From contig NZ_JAMKOJ010000006.1 of assembly GCF_023700755.1 (NCBI RefSeq), positions 236,822 through 300,821 of the forward strand: a stretch of 64,000 nt of DNA, written 5' to 3'. The notes beneath the pieces were generated by a model. It searched no databases and was not told where the DNA came from. It saw only the letters and a program-made list of their open reading frames with translations. Made by a program: the position numbers and the translations under genes. Source of the DNA: Allorhizobium sonneratiae. Its GTDB lineage: Bacteria; Pseudomonadota; Alphaproteobacteria; Rhizobiales; Rhizobiaceae. Positions 34,422 to 43,946 of this stretch are shown one piece after another; position 1 is the stretch's first letter; the number at the start of each line of letters is the position of its first letter.

Positions 34422-36179
34422 ATGACCGCGACACACATTGAAACCGCCCTTGCCCGCCCCGATGGGCAGGCCGAGAGCACCCTGCCCTTACAGCTCGCTT
34501 TCATGGCCCCTCGCCTGCAAGGCGATTTTTTCCCCGAGGGCCGTCTGGAAATTTCTCTTTGGGGTTCAGGCCGCATGGCCAATCTCTCTCTGGAACCATG
34601 GAGCGGTCCGTTTCTCTATGCGCCGAACCGCGTCTTGGCTGGTGACAAAGGCCTCTATGTGGCTCAATCGGCGCCCGCCGTGCTGCTGCGCGGCGCAAAG
34701 CTCAAATCGCTGCGGCCCAGTCGCCGCTGTGCCTGGTGGGGCGCACTGACCGCGCCGCAAAAAGTGGAGCGCAAGGGCAAGCGTCGTATCGCCACCACGC
34801 CCTGGGGTGTCACGCTGGTGGAAAGCCGTCAGGATGGTGACATCGTCATTGCCACAGGCGCGAGCATGACGGAGGCCGAACGCGGCCTTTCGCTGTCCAG
34901 CGAAACAATCATCGCGGAATGCAATGCCTATGTCGCCCGCTGCGACCTTCTGCCCGCCGCACCGCCCCTGATGCGCTCCATGACCCTGCAAAGCACCCAT
35001 GCGGCGCTCTCCTCCATTCGCCGGGCCGAAGACGGCAGCTTTCTCGGTCTTGCCGCCGGACAGGCCTATAGCGCGCCCACGCGTACCTATTTCCGCGATG
35101 GATACTGGACGCTTCAGGCACTGCTGATGCTGGAACCGCAGGCGGTGCGCGATGAGATCGACCTCTTGGCCAAAGGCGTGCAACCCGACGGCGAGGCCCC
35201 GAGCGGCGTCATTCTCACCGGTCCGGCACAGGGGCTGGAATGGGAAAAATACCGCACCACCAACAAGACTTACAAGGAAGAACATCTGCGCCCCACCGAC
35301 TGGTGGAGCGACCATTTCGACAGTCCGCTGTTTCTCATCCTGTGCATCGGCGACTATATCGACGCCACCGGAGACCGCAGCCCGATGAAAGATCATTGGC
35401 AAACGGTGGAAACGATCTATCGCCGCTATCGCCGCTTCGACACAGCCGGAAACGGCCTGCCGCAAAAGCCGCGCACCGACCGCGACTGGGCCGATAATGT
35501 CTATCGCCACGGTTACGTCGCCTATAATATCGGCCTGTGGATCGGCGCGCTCGATTGCCTGGTGAAATACGGTTCCGATTGCGATCCGGCGCTGGCCGAA
35601 GAGGCCGCAAAAGTGGCAGAGCAGGCTCGGGCCTCTCTCGATGACGTGCTGCTAACGCCGCAGGGCTGGTATGCCGATTATGGCGTCAAGGGCGATTTCG
35701 TCGAGGATCACCTGACACTCGACAGCCTGACGCTGCTTCGTTTCAACGCAGTGAGCCCGGAGCGGGCAAAGATCGTGCTCGATCACGTCGCCACCCTGCT
35801 GGAAAGCCGCAACAACAGCCGTCAGCCCTATGGCGACTGGGGCGTGATGTGCGCCTGGCCCCCCTTCAAACGACCTGCCGATACGCGGGCCAAATCGGCC
35901 TTTGCCTATCGCTATCACAATGGTGCAGACTGGCCCTATCTCTCGGCGCTTTATGCCGAACAGCGGCTGAAATACGGTCTTGATGGCTGGACCTATCCGA
36001 TGCTGCGCTGGTGGCAGACCAGTCTGGAGAACGGCTGGATGGGATCGGTCGAATATTTTTCGCCGCCCTTTGCCAGAGGCTCTCTGCTGCAAGGCTGGAC
36101 GGGGATGCACGCCGCCGTCATTCTCAGCCACCGCGCCGCGATTGAAGCGGCAATTTCTGCCGGCAAGGCCGATCTGTGA
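34422..36179 (+). CDS. Putative glycoside hydrolase, amylo-1,6-glucosidase/six-hairpin type
   Basis: A 585-residue cytoplasmic protein (no signal peptide). The central and C-terminal parts ('YFRDGYWTLQALLMLEP', 'RDWADNVYRHGYVAYNIGLWI', 'GDWGVMCAWPPFK', 'RYHNGADWPYLSALYAE') have the spacing and aromatic-acidic pattern of (alpha/alpha)6-barrel glycosidases such as glycogen-debranching amylo-1,6-glucosidases. The N-terminal 200 residues look like a beta-sandwich substrate domain. AGGGAGG precedes ATG 34422. Coupling to a ROK kinase suggests it releases a hexose that the kinase phosphorylates. The exact family and substrate cannot be fixed by eye. Confidence 0.65.
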   Translation: MTATHIETALARPDGQAESTLPLQLAFMAPRLQGDFFPEGRLEISLWGSGRMANLSLEPWSGPFLYAPNRVLAGDKGLYVAQSAPAVLLRGAKLKSLRPSRRCAWWGALTAPQKVERKGKRRIATTPWGVTLVESRQDGDIVIATGASMTEAERGLSLSSETIIAECNAYVARCDLLPAAPPLMRSMTLQSTHAALSSIRRAEDGSFLGLAAGQAYSAPTRTYFRDGYWTLQALLMLEPQAVRDEIDLLAKGVQPDGEAPSGVILTGPAQGLEWEKYRTTNKTYKEEHLRPTDWWSDHFDSPLFLILCIGDYIDATGDRSPMKDHWQTVETIYRRYRRFDTAGNGLPQKPRTDRDWADNVYRHGYVAYNIGLWIGALDCLVKYGSDCDPALAEEAAKVAEQARASLDDVLLTPQGWYADYGVKGDFVEDHLTLDSLTLLRFNAVSPERAKIVLDHVATLLESRNNSRQPYGDWGVMCAWPPFKRPADTRAKSAFAYRYHNGADWPYLSALYAEQRLKYGLDGWTYPMLRWWQTSLENGWMGSVEYFSPPFARGSLLQGWTGMHAAVILSHRAAIEAAISAGKADL

Positions 36180-36182
36180 CAG

Positions 36183-36221
36183 AAAAAGACCGGGTGTGAA
36201 CTACGTCACCCCGGTCCTTTT
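36183..36221. terminator. Bidirectional terminator between glycosidase and nagB
   Basis: GACCGGGTG pairs with CACCCCGGTC (one bulge) with an A run before and CCTTTTG after. It separates the two convergent genes. Confidence 0.7.
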
Positions 36222-36242
36222 GCCCTCGTATTCAAATTGTGA

Positions 36243-36983
36243 TCAGGATGCTTTTGCGCGGCTCAATCCCCCAGCAGCGGCTGTGTCCATCACCCAGCAC
36301 ACATCGCCATGCTGCTGCAGGGCAGAAGCCGGGCACTCTGCCGAAACCGGCCCTTCGATCGCTTGCGACACCGCCGTGCTTTTAGCGCCGCCGGTTGCCA
36401 GAACCAGAATGGATCTTGCCGCAAGGATGGTGGCAATGCCCATGGTGATGGCGTGATGCGGCACAGAGCCATCGGCAAAAAAGCCCTGATTGGCCTTGAG
36501 CGTTTCCGGATGCAGGCTCACCTGCCGCGTATGGCTGTCAAAAGCCGATCCCGGCTCATTGAACCCGATATGGCCATTGCGGCCAATACCCAGCAATTGC
36601 AGATCGATGCCGCCAGCCCCGGCGATCCGTTCTTCGTAATCAGCGGCAGCAAGAACCGGATCGGCCATTGCTCCATCCGGCACGAAGGTGCGGCTGTGAT
36701 CGATATCGACATGATCGAAAAGAAGCCGGTTCATTGTTGCCCGATAGGAGCCGGGATGGGTCGGCGAAAGGCCGCAATATTCATCGAGATTGAAGCTCAT
36801 GGCCTGGGCAAAACTGACCTCACCGCGGCGATGCGCGGCAATCAATGCCTGATAGACCGGCTCCATGGTAGCGCCGGTGGCAAGACCCAGCACCGCATCC
36901 GGCTTTTCCGTCAGCACCTTTATGATGCGCGCGGCAATGCTTTCGGCTGCCGCTTGCGGTGTCTTGGCAATCTCAATTCTCAT
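36243..36983 (-). CDS. nagB: Glucosamine-6-phosphate deaminase
   Basis: Converts glucosamine 6-phosphate to fructose 6-phosphate and ammonia. The family blocks are clear: 'LGLATGATMEPVYQALI', the catalytic Asp in 'SFNLDEYCGL', 'HPGSYRATMNRLLFDHVDI', and 'GIGRNGHIGFNEPGSAF' with the catalytic His. The 246-residue length is slightly short of E. coli NagB (266) as in many bacteria. It follows the ABC ATPase gene by 70 bases on the same strand. No nagA deacetylase is in the window, pointing to glucosamine rather than N-acetylglucosamine as input. Confidence 0.9.
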   Translation of the reverse strand: MRIEIAKTPQAAAESIAARIIKVLTEKPDAVLGLATGATMEPVYQALIAAHRRGEVSFAQAMSFNLDEYCGLSPTHPGSYRATMNRLLFDHVDIDHSRTFVPDGAMADPVLAAADYEERIAGAGGIDLQLLGIGRNGHIGFNEPGSAFDSHTRQVSLHPETLKANQGFFADGSVPHHAITMGIATILAARSILVLATGGAKSTAVSQAIEGPVSAECPASALQQHGDVCWVMDTAAAGGLSRAKAS

Positions 36984-37053
36984 GGGATATCGATCCTTGA
37001 GGCTGGTGGTCTACGGCATGGGCCAATGGATACGGAAACCGTGTTTATAAGGC

Positions 37054-38178
37054 TTAATATAAGGTTCCGTCCGCTCTTCGCCTTGCAAAAGCCAACCCGG
37101 TTTCGGCGTCAAAGACATGGCAACGGGCGGGATCGATCAGGACATCCATCATCCCTCCCTCGGCCACGCTCAGATGATCGGCCAGATGCAGAACCGTATC
37201 CTTGTCATTGCCGTCAACCTGGCCGAAAAGATAGGTTTCCGTTCCGATGCATTCCGTATAACCAATGGAGAACCGCAGACGCAGGCAATCGTCATTCGCC
37301 TCACCCGTCAAGCGCACATGATTGGGGCGGAATCCGAAAATGACCTTCTGGCCCGGCTTCGCCATGCTGCCATCGACCTTCACGGTCACCGGGGAAAAAC
37401 CAGGCACTTGGACTGTTACGCTCTCCTGCGTTGCGGCCTCGATCACACCATCGAAAAAATTCATCCGCGGCGAGCCGATAAAGCCGGCGACAAAGGTGTT
37501 GACCGGATATTCGAACAGTTCGAGCGGAGCGCCGAACTGCTCAAGCCGACCGCCATTCAACACCGCAATCCGGTCGGCCATGGTCATGGCCTCAATCTGA
37601 TCATGGGTCACGTAAATCATCGTGGAACCCAAGCGCTTGTGCAGACGGCTGATCTCACCGCGGGTCTGAACTCTCAGCGCCGCATCGAGATTAGAGAGGG
37701 GCTCATCGAACAGAAAGACTTTCGGATCGCGGACGATGGCACGGCCAATGGCCACACGCTGGCGCTGGCCACCCGAAAGCTGCATCGGACGACGCTCCAG
37801 CAGCGTGTCGATCGCCAGCATTCGTGCAGCTTCAGCCACGCGCGCTTCGATCTCTGCCTTGGGCAGTTTGAGGTTTTCCAGACTGAAGCTCAGATTTTGC
37901 CTGACCGTCATATGCGGATAAAGGGCGTAGGATTGAAACACCATGGCAATGCCGCGCTTGCCCGGATCACGCTCGGTCACATCCTCGCCGCCAATCGCAA
38001 GCCGTCCTTCGCTGACACTTTCGAGACCGGCAATCATGCGCAAAAGCGTCGATTTTCCGCAACCGGAAGGGCCCACGAAAACAACGAACTCACCGTCTCT
38101 GACGCTCAAGTCAATGCCGTGAATGACCTGATGTGTGCCATAGCTTTTCTTGAGACCGGAGAGCGTCAGCTCAGCCAT
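37054..38178 (-). CDS. Carbohydrate ABC transporter ATP-binding protein (MsmK/UgpC type)
   Basis: Walker A '[18 protein letters not shown]', signature '[19 protein letters not shown]', Walker B '[12 protein letters not shown]' and the switch His in 'VTHDQIEAM' are intact, and the C-terminal TOBE-type regulatory domain follows residue 235. At 374 residues it is a normal CUT1 ATPase. No matching binding protein or permease is in the window, so it must serve a transporter encoded elsewhere or be a remnant. It shares an operator-bearing promoter region with the divergent ROK regulator. Confidence 0.9.
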   Translation of the reverse strand: MAELTLSGLKKSYGTHQVIHGIDLSVRDGEFVVFVGPSGCGKSTLLRMIAGLESVSEGRLAIGGEDVTERDPGKRGIAMVFQSYALYPHMTVRQNLSFSLENLKLPKAEIEARVAEAARMLAIDTLLERRPMQLSGGQRQRVAIGRAIVRDPKVFLFDEPLSNLDAALRVQTRGEISRLHKRLGSTMIYVTHDQIEAMTMADRIAVLNGGRLEQFGAPLELFEYPVNTFVAGFIGSPRMNFFDGVIEAATQESVTVQVPGFSPVTVKVDGSMAKPGQKVIFGFRPNHVRLTGEANDDCLRLRFSIGYTECIGTETYLFGQVDGNDKDTVLHLADHLSVAEGGMMDVLIDPARCHVFDAETGLAFARRRADGTLY

Positions 38179-38243
38179 GGAAAACCCCTCTTTTCAAACC
38201 GCAGGACAGGACGCCCATCATAGACATGACAGTAGCGAGCATT

Positions 38244-38280
38244 ATTATAGTTCGTCAAGCTGCCGAACATAAATAGTAAG
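38244..38280. promoter_or_regulatory. Operator-like sequence between ABC ATPase and ROK regulator genes
   Basis: TTCGTCAAGCTGCCGAACATAA matches the site at 33385 at GTCAA-N2-TGCCGAACA and in the flanking A/T positions. It lies 66 bases upstream of the ATPase start and about 110 before the ROK regulator, suited to control of both. Confidence 0.5.
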
Positions 38281-38386
38281 ACCATCCGTAGACAAAACGC
38301 AGAGGCTTCGCAAGCTTTGCGTTCGGCGCTACATAGGAGAGATTGTCGAGCCACCGAATCATATAGCCTCGCCAGCCGGATCTTTC

Positions 38387-39577
38387 ATGACGCAACGCAG
38401 CCAGCAGCCTCCCGTCCTTCGCCAGATTTCCGTGCGCGCCGTCATGGATGTCCTGCTTCAGGAAGGTCCAACCTCCCGCGCCTCTCTCGCCAAAAAGACA
38501 GGTCTTTCCAAACAGACCATGTCGGAAGTGATCCGCAATCTGGAAGCCGCAGGCTGGGTCAGGGTCAAAGGGGTCATCAGCGGCAAGGTCGGACGCAGCG
38601 CCGTGACCTATGAAGTCGCAGAAACCGGTGGTTATGCCCTTGGCATTGATCTTGGCGCGACGACGGTGCGCATTGCCATCGTCTCGATGTCCGGCACGAT
38701 CGTTTATGAAAGCGAACATCCTTCAGACAAGCGAACAGGCGAAGCGCTGATCGAACTCATGCAGACCATGGTTGAAGATGGCCTAAAGCAGCAGGAGATC
38801 CCCCGTGAAAAAATTCTTCTGGCCGCCATTGGCCTGCCGGGCGTTGTCGATCCGGTAACCGGGCATCTGTCGCTTGCGCCCAATATGGGCGAAATTGGCA
38901 GCCTCAACATCACCCATCGGCTGAGCGAAACGCTGGGATGTGATGTTGTGATCGAAAACGACATCAACGCCGCAGCGCTTGGCGAATCCTGGAAAGGGTG
39001 CAGCGCCGGATTGACCAATTCCACCTTCCTTTCCCTTGGCACCGGGATTGGACTTGGCATGTTGATCGATGGCAAGCTGATCAAGGGCGCGACAGGAGCA
39101 GCTGGTGAAATTGCCTATCTGCCTTTCGGTTTCGACCCCTACGCCAGAGAAAGCCTTGAGCGTGGCGCGATCGAAACCGCGCTGGGGGCAAAGGCCATTC
39201 TTGCCCGCTACACTGCGGAAGGCGGCAGGGCTGATAATTTACGCGACCTTCTGGCAGAAGCTGAGATTGGTCAGGAGCCGGCTTTATCCGTCATCACTGC
39301 AGCAGCGCGTCTTGCTGCTCTTCTCGTTGTCTCGGTCGATGCGATGATCAATCCGGAAAAAATCGTATTGGGGGGCAATACGGGCCGTCATCCTCTGATC
39401 TTCAATCTGATCGAAAAAGAATTGCCCAGGCTCAGCCGCCGCAGGATTGATCTGGAAACCAGCAGGCTGGGAACACGCGCAACATTGATCGGCGCGGTCG
39501 CAATTGCTCTCAATCAGGCTCATAACGCCCTGTTTTCTCCACAGGATCTGCCCGGCGAAATGCGCCTGCCCAAATAG
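38387..39577 (+). CDS. ROK-family transcriptional repressor (NagC/Mlc/XylR type)
   Basis: An N-terminal winged helix ('RASLAKKTGLSKQTMSEVIRNL', about residues 30-53) precedes a ROK domain with 'ALGIDLGATTVRIAIVSMS', 'VVIENDINAAALGESW' and 'FLSLGTGIGLGMLIDG'. At 396 residues it has the usual repressor length. The zinc motif CxCGxxGC is missing. It is divergent from the ABC ATPase-nagB pair and probably represses that operon and the ROK kinase-glycosidase operon through the shared site. Confidence 0.88.
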   Translation: MTQRSQQPPVLRQISVRAVMDVLLQEGPTSRASLAKKTGLSKQTMSEVIRNLEAAGWVRVKGVISGKVGRSAVTYEVAETGGYALGIDLGATTVRIAIVSMSGTIVYESEHPSDKRTGEALIELMQTMVEDGLKQQEIPREKILLAAIGLPGVVDPVTGHLSLAPNMGEIGSLNITHRLSETLGCDVVIENDINAAALGESWKGCSAGLTNSTFLSLGTGIGLGMLIDGKLIKGATGAAGEIAYLPFGFDPYARESLERGAIETALGAKAILARYTAEGGRADNLRDLLAEAEIGQEPALSVITAAARLAALLVVSVDAMINPEKIVLGGNTGRHPLIFNLIEKELPRLSRRRIDLETSRLGTRATLIGAVAIALNQAHNALFSPQDLPGEMRLPK

Positions 39578-39608
39578 GCCGCAGATGAAACGCATGGTCT
39601 GCAAGGTT

Positions 39609-40007
39609 TCAATCCCAAAACCCAAGCAGAGCGCTGCCCAGGATCAGCAGCATGTCCATCGTGAAAAATGGCTGCAAGCCGATCTCGTTTTCCGATTTCA
39701 CTCTGCCCTCTCCGGTCCGTCCGCTCCTCAGACGCGCAGTGAAAAACCGTATCATCACAACGGCGATAACCCCGGCAGCGAATGCACACTCATAAAGGAG
39801 CGACCAGAGGATAACCGATAAGACACCATCCCCCTGACTGAGTCGGATAACAGCATAAACGCAGATGCTCAAAAACACGATCAAGGCAAAAACAAGCACT
39901 GGGAACCGCAATGAACTGACTATCCCGATCGCAAAGGCGATCATCAGACTCGCGATAACCAATAGCGTGCTTCCCCTCGTATCAACCGCCAGCCCCACCC
40001 TTGCCAA
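39609..40007 (-). CDS. Small hypothetical inner-membrane protein
   Basis: A 132-residue protein with three or four hydrophobic segments (about residues 14-52, 60-84 and 115-130) and a charged loop 'FFTARLRSGRTGEG'. It is not recognised as a family member. It is convergent with the ROK regulator, 31 bases away, and sits at the edge of the polysaccharide cluster, so it may be a small accessory membrane protein. The start could be later, for example at the internal ATG of 'MIAFAIGIVSS'. Coding status is supported by membrane-protein composition only. Confidence 0.5.
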   Translation of the reverse strand: MARVGLAVDTRGSTLLVIASLMIAFAIGIVSSLRFPVLVFALIVFLSICVYAVIRLSQGDGVLSVILWSLLYECAFAAGVIAVVMIRFFTARLRSGRTGEGRVKSENEIGLQPFFTMDMLLILGSALLGFWD

Positions 40008-40026
40008 GGATAGAATACGGTTCCAA

Positions 40027-40062
40027 CCAGGCGAAAATCGGCTCCCGCTTTTTCGCCTTATG
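40027..40062. repeat. Short hairpin repeat, rhizobial type
   Basis: AGGCGAAAA and TTTTCGCCT pair perfectly around TCGGCTCCCGC, followed by TATGCTC. It resembles the GGCGAAAA/TTTCGCC hairpins found in Rhizobiales intergenic repeats. No T run follows on either strand, so a terminator is unlikely. It lies in the 260-base gap 40008-40267, which has no gene. Confidence 0.5.
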
Positions 40063-40267
40063 CTCCAGGAACATCATAGGCGACAAGGCAGGCTAACTCA
40101 AGCGCCTCAAACAAAAATACCCGTAAAAGCTGTATTTTTGGCGGCAGCAGCGCCCAAGCCTGAAAGGACGCGGGATAGCGCTGACAGAATCTGCCACATC
40201 CATCCCTACCCGTTGCCCGCACAATGCAATGCAGGCCTTATCATATTTTTTATATACCGCATGGCGA

Positions 40268-41650
40268 TCAGAACCGTTTGACGGCGGGCTGCGCTGTATC
40301 GGCGGCAGCGTCCTTATCGCCTGCGGGTGCAATCGTCATACCGGACTGTGCCGGATCGCTCTTTTCCCGCTCGATCTGAATAACGTCGCCCGGCTGGATC
40401 GGCGTTGCTTCCGTGGCGGCGATCTTGCGCATTTCACCATCAACCGTTCGCAAAATCGTGGTGATCAGCGGCCTTTCCATATCGTTTTCAGCCGTGGCCG
40501 CAATTTGCGGCGCATGGGCCTCGAGATTGGCCAGCAAAGCCCGCGCGGTCTCGCTCTTCTGCAGATTGGCGGCGAGCTGGTCACGCACCTGCGACAATTG
40601 TCCCAATGCCTCGACACGATATTTGTCCTGCACGGTGTTCATTTCCCAATCGCTCTTTTCCATCGATTGCTGAACCGAAATCAATGCCATGGAGACATCA
40701 AGCGAGCGACTATGCAGTTCGGAGACATATTGCGCTGCACCATATTGACGATTGGCGGATGCAACACCCTGGGCAATAAGCTTGTTGACACTGCCCAATT
40801 CCTTGTCCGCCATATCAGACTGGTTCTTGAGCGTCGCCTCCTTCGATTTCAGCACCTGAATTTGCGAACTGGCGAAAGTCTTTGCTTTTTTCAGAGTCTG
40901 AATTTCACTGTCCATATTGCTCTTTGTGCTCTTGAACAGGCTCTCTTCATTCTGAAGGATCGAGGCAATATCGGCCCGTTTCGCCTTGTCCAGAAGCTCC
41001 TTGGGAAAGGTTACCTTGTCGGCACGATCGACAACCGCCTTCAGCCGCGCCTCCCGCGCCAGCAAGGACAGGCGCTCCACATCAAGCGACCGCAATTCTC
41101 CACGCTCCGTCAAAACCTGACGCTGGATGGCCAGCAGATCGCCATTGACCGGACCGGCGACACCGCCAGCAATGCTCAACGCCTCAATCACGCTCATCCC
41201 CGGAACAAAAGGATATTTACCGGGCCGTGCAGCAAGGCCGACAACGTAAAAGGGACGATATTCAGCAACTTCCACGGAGGTGCTCGGCGATTTCTGCAAG
41301 CCAACCTGCTTTTGCAGACGCTCGCTGATCTCAGCGGCTATCTTTTCGACAGTCTTGCCCGAAACCGGAACGATACCGATGATCGGCAGGGAAAGATTGC
41401 CCGCCGCAGACACCATGAACTGGCCCGTCAGGGGCTGCCATTCGTAAGCTGTGGCCGTCACAGGCCGCCACTCGACGACGCTGATCTTCAGCTTGTCCTG
41501 AGGACCGACCAGATAATCCTGGGCAAACGCCGCACAGGGAAACCACAGACCAGCAAAAAGCGGAACAACCATCGCTAACCGCGCCAGCCAGCCAGCTTGA
41601 GGCACTTTGCCCCAACGCATCAGTGCATGAGCGACAAAGGATCCGGCCAT
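40268..41650 (-). CDS. Polysaccharide export protein (Wza/ExoF-like outer-membrane auxiliary)
   Basis: A signal peptide (residues 20-43, ending AFA-Q) is followed by a polysaccharide-export domain ('DYLVGPQDKLKISVVEW', 'LSLPIIGIVPVSGKT'), a SLBB-like region ('FYVVGLAARPGKYPF', 'VIEALSIAGG') and a long coiled-coil from about residue 220 to 390. This matches ExoF proteins of rhizobia, which carry exopolysaccharide through the periplasm and outer membrane. It overlaps the upstream glycosyltransferase by 31 bases, so both are in one minus-strand operon. Confidence 0.85.
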   Translation of the reverse strand: MAGSFVAHALMRWGKVPQAGWLARLAMVVPLFAGLWFPCAAFAQDYLVGPQDKLKISVVEWRPVTATAYEWQPLTGQFMVSAAGNLSLPIIGIVPVSGKTVEKIAAEISERLQKQVGLQKSPSTSVEVAEYRPFYVVGLAARPGKYPFVPGMSVIEALSIAGGVAGPVNGDLLAIQRQVLTERGELRSLDVERLSLLAREARLKAVVDRADKVTFPKELLDKAKRADIASILQNEESLFKSTKSNMDSEIQTLKKAKTFASSQIQVLKSKEATLKNQSDMADKELGSVNKLIAQGVASANRQYGAAQYVSELHSRSLDVSMALISVQQSMEKSDWEMNTVQDKYRVEALGQLSQVRDQLAANLQKSETARALLANLEAHAPQIAATAENDMERPLITTILRTVDGEMRKIAATEATPIQPGDVIQIEREKSDPAQSGMTIAPAGDKDAAADTAQPAVKRF

Positions 41651-42831
41651 GGTTCCACTCCCGAGCTTGCTTGAATTTTGCAGGCATGCCCTGCATCCTG
41701 CCCCGTCACAGGGCCGCCGGCATGGTCATATACGTGCGGTTCGCCCTGCATGACACTGTCCACCAAGGCACTGAAATTCTGCTTGAACTGTCCTGCGGCG
41801 AAAAGCGAGGCGCGCTGAAGTGCATCGGCAGGATTGAAGGACCATCGTTCAAAGGCCTCGACCGCATCGATCAGACATTCCACCGACTGCTCATCGAAAA
41901 ACAGTCCGGTCTTGTCATGAACGACCGTCTCCGTCGCGCCGCCACGGCCAAAGGCAATAACAGGTCGGCCACTGGCCATGGCTTCAACCGGAACGATGCC
42001 GAAATCTTCTTCGCCAGGAAAAATAAGAGCCTTGCAGCGGGCATAATGATGTTTCAGCACCTCGAAAGGCTGCGCCCCCATCAACGTGACGGTCGGCCCC
42101 GCCAGCGCTGTGAGACGCCTCAACTCCTCGCCCTTACCGATGACAACCAGCTTCGCCTTCATCCGGTTAAAGGCTTCAATGGCAATATCGGGGCGCTTAT
42201 AGGCTACGAGTTCACCTGCCATCAAATAATAATCGCCAATTTCGGAAGACGGCACCGGCTGAAAACCAACCGTGTCGACAGGAGGATGAATGATCGTTGA
42301 CGGACGGCGATAATAACGGCGGATTCGTGCGGCAACCGTGTGCGAATTGGCCGCGAACGCGTCGACACGCTGGGCGGTGGTCACATCCCAGGTGCGTAGA
42401 TAATGCGCAAGAGGTGGCATCATCAAACGTGTCAGCCCGCTGGTTCCGTCATGATACTGGCGATACATGTTCCACAGATACCGCATCGGCGAATGACAAT
42501 AGCAGATATGGACCGCTGACGAATTCGGAATGATACCTTTTGCCGGTCCGGATTCACTGCTGATGACGAGATCATAATCGCCAAGATCAAGATGTTCCAG
42601 CGCCATGGGCATCAGCGGCAGGTATTTCTGGTAGTATTTTCGGGAATAGGGTAGTCGATCGATAAAAGATGTCGTCACCTTGTGACGTTTTATGACCGGA
42701 GAAACAGAAGTTTTATCATAAACATGCGTGTAAATATCGGCTTGCGGAAAGAGTTCGCAGAGAGCCTCAAGAACCTTTTCGCCTCCTCTCATGCCCAGCA
42801 GCCAATAATGAACCAACGCAACACGCATCAT
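41620..42831 (-). CDS. Glycosyltransferase family 4
   Basis: A GT-B fold enzyme, probably adding a mannosyl or glucosyl unit to the lipid-linked repeat. The N-terminal 'VALVHYWLLGMRGGEKVLEAL' binds the acceptor side and 'GEEDFGIVPVEAMASGRPVIAF' near residue 295 is the EX7E nucleotide-sugar motif. I start at the ATG at 42831; the frame begins with TTG 42834 and ATG 42828 is also possible. It is the promoter-proximal gene before the ExoF-like gene. Confidence 0.85.
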   Translation of the reverse strand: MMRVALVHYWLLGMRGGEKVLEALCELFPQADIYTHVYDKTSVSPVIKRHKVTTSFIDRLPYSRKYYQKYLPLMPMALEHLDLGDYDLVISSESGPAKGIIPNSSAVHICYCHSPMRYLWNMYRQYHDGTSGLTRLMMPPLAHYLRTWDVTTAQRVDAFAANSHTVAARIRRYYRRPSTIIHPPVDTVGFQPVPSSEIGDYYLMAGELVAYKRPDIAIEAFNRMKAKLVVIGKGEELRRLTALAGPTVTLMGAQPFEVLKHHYARCKALIFPGEEDFGIVPVEAMASGRPVIAFGRGGATETVVHDKTGLFFDEQSVECLIDAVEAFERWSFNPADALQRASLFAAGQFKQNFSALVDSVMQGEPHVYDHAGGPVTGQDAGHACKIQASSGVEPWPDPLSLMH

Positions 42832-43136
42832 CAACCCAGTTCATAACAAGAAAGAACATTTCGCCAACAATTCTACGGTATTTGCGAAGTGAGGGGCGCC
42901 CTCACGACCTTGGCACCACCCATGCATCTCGCAGCTGCAGCATGAGCTAACCCACGCAATATAAAAAGCGAATCCAACTCACAAACGCATGCATATCATG
43001 CATTCTACTATCGAATTGATTCATAATCATACATTTACCGCTTGTCAAATAGTTAATTATTTGTAAAATCCTATGTGCAATGCGGAATTTCTATATTAAG
43101 GTTGTGTATAGTGGGGATTTCGGGGGTACGTTTGCT
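42832..43136. promoter_or_regulatory. AT-rich divergent promoter of the exopolysaccharide cluster
   Basis: No gene is seen. TTGTCA (43042-43047) and TAAAAT (43064-43069) with a 16-base spacer form a good sigma-70-type promoter for the plus-strand sugar transferase. The region 42960-43075 is strongly AT-rich, with GCATGCATATCATGCATTC, typical of promoters bound by MucR/Ros regulators in rhizobial exo genes (inference). Confidence 0.5.
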
Positions 43137-43862
43137 ATGAGTGAGCTGGATATTGACCGCAGAATAAATGCAATTTTAGGGAGCGGAATTTATAATTCGC
43201 AAGATAATATTTCTTCGCGTGGGCTTACGTTGAAAGCTGCGCGTTCCAGAAAGTTTTTCAGTGCGAAATACCTGCTAGATATAAGTTTTTCTGTGTTAGG
43301 GCTGATTGCTATAGGCCCCTTCATGATCATGATGTGTGCGTTGTTGCTGACGCTTCAAGGACGCCCCATCTTCATTTCTCACCGTCGCATCGGCCAGAAT
43401 GGCGTCCTGTTTCCGTGCATGAAATTCCGGACCATGGTGCGAGATGCCGATGAAGCATTAAAAAAGCATCTTGCTACAAATCCCGCTGCCCGTGCAGAAT
43501 GGGATGCAACACGAAAGCTGAAAGAGGATCCGCGGATCACTCCTCTTGGTTCCATTCTTCGAAAAACAAGCATTGATGAACTGCCACAGTTGTTTAACAT
43601 CCTTCGTGGCGAAATGAGTATCGTTGGACCTCGACCGATTACTGTATCCGAAGCGGACCTTTATGGCGAAAAATTTGCTGATTACATGAAAGTCCGGCCA
43701 GGATTGACCGGCTTGTGGCAAATCAGCGGCCGCAACGATGTCAGCTATGCCGAGCGCGTTGCCCTGGATGTGCGCTATGTCGAGGAGCAGAATTTCTGGC
43801 GTGACATACAGATCATCATAAAGACGGTGCCGGCTGTTCTTGCAAGTCACGGAAGTTACTGA
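43137..43862 (+). CDS. Undecaprenyl-phosphate sugar-1-phosphate transferase (ExoY-like)
   Basis: The priming enzyme of repeat-unit assembly. One N-terminal membrane segment ('SFSVLGLIAIGPFMIMMCAL') is followed by the conserved 'GRPIFISHRRIGQNGVLFPCMKFR', cited as 'HRRIGQNGVLFPCMKFRTM', 'TSIDELPQLFNILRGEMSIVGPRP' (key part 'IDELPQLFN') and 'VRPGLTGLWQISGRND'. Start ATG 43137 is preferred because the likely -10 box ends at 43069 and the ATG at 43080 would be nearly leaderless. The 241-residue length matches ExoY. Known members transfer galactose- or glucose-1-phosphate. Confidence 0.9.
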   Translation: MSELDIDRRINAILGSGIYNSQDNISSRGLTLKAARSRKFFSAKYLLDISFSVLGLIAIGPFMIMMCALLLTLQGRPIFISHRRIGQNGVLFPCMKFRTMVRDADEALKKHLATNPAARAEWDATRKLKEDPRITPLGSILRKTSIDELPQLFNILRGEMSIVGPRPITVSEADLYGEKFADYMKVRPGLTGLWQISGRNDVSYAERVALDVRYVEEQNFWRDIQIIIKTVPAVLASHGSY

Positions 43863-43946
43863 TCTTCAAAGTTTTTTGCTTGGCCCGATCATATCGCTTA
43901 CCCCCCGCATGAACAAAAGCAATACCTTGCCAGTAGGGAGTTTCAA

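Noticed and set aside
40027..40062. Rho-independent terminator after the small membrane protein region
   Set aside because: The stem is strong but no T run follows on either strand; it matches a rhizobial repeat hairpin instead.
40229..41578. 449-residue plus-strand open frame
   Set aside because: Fully antisense to the ExoF-like gene, which has a signal peptide and export-domain motifs; the shadow has none.
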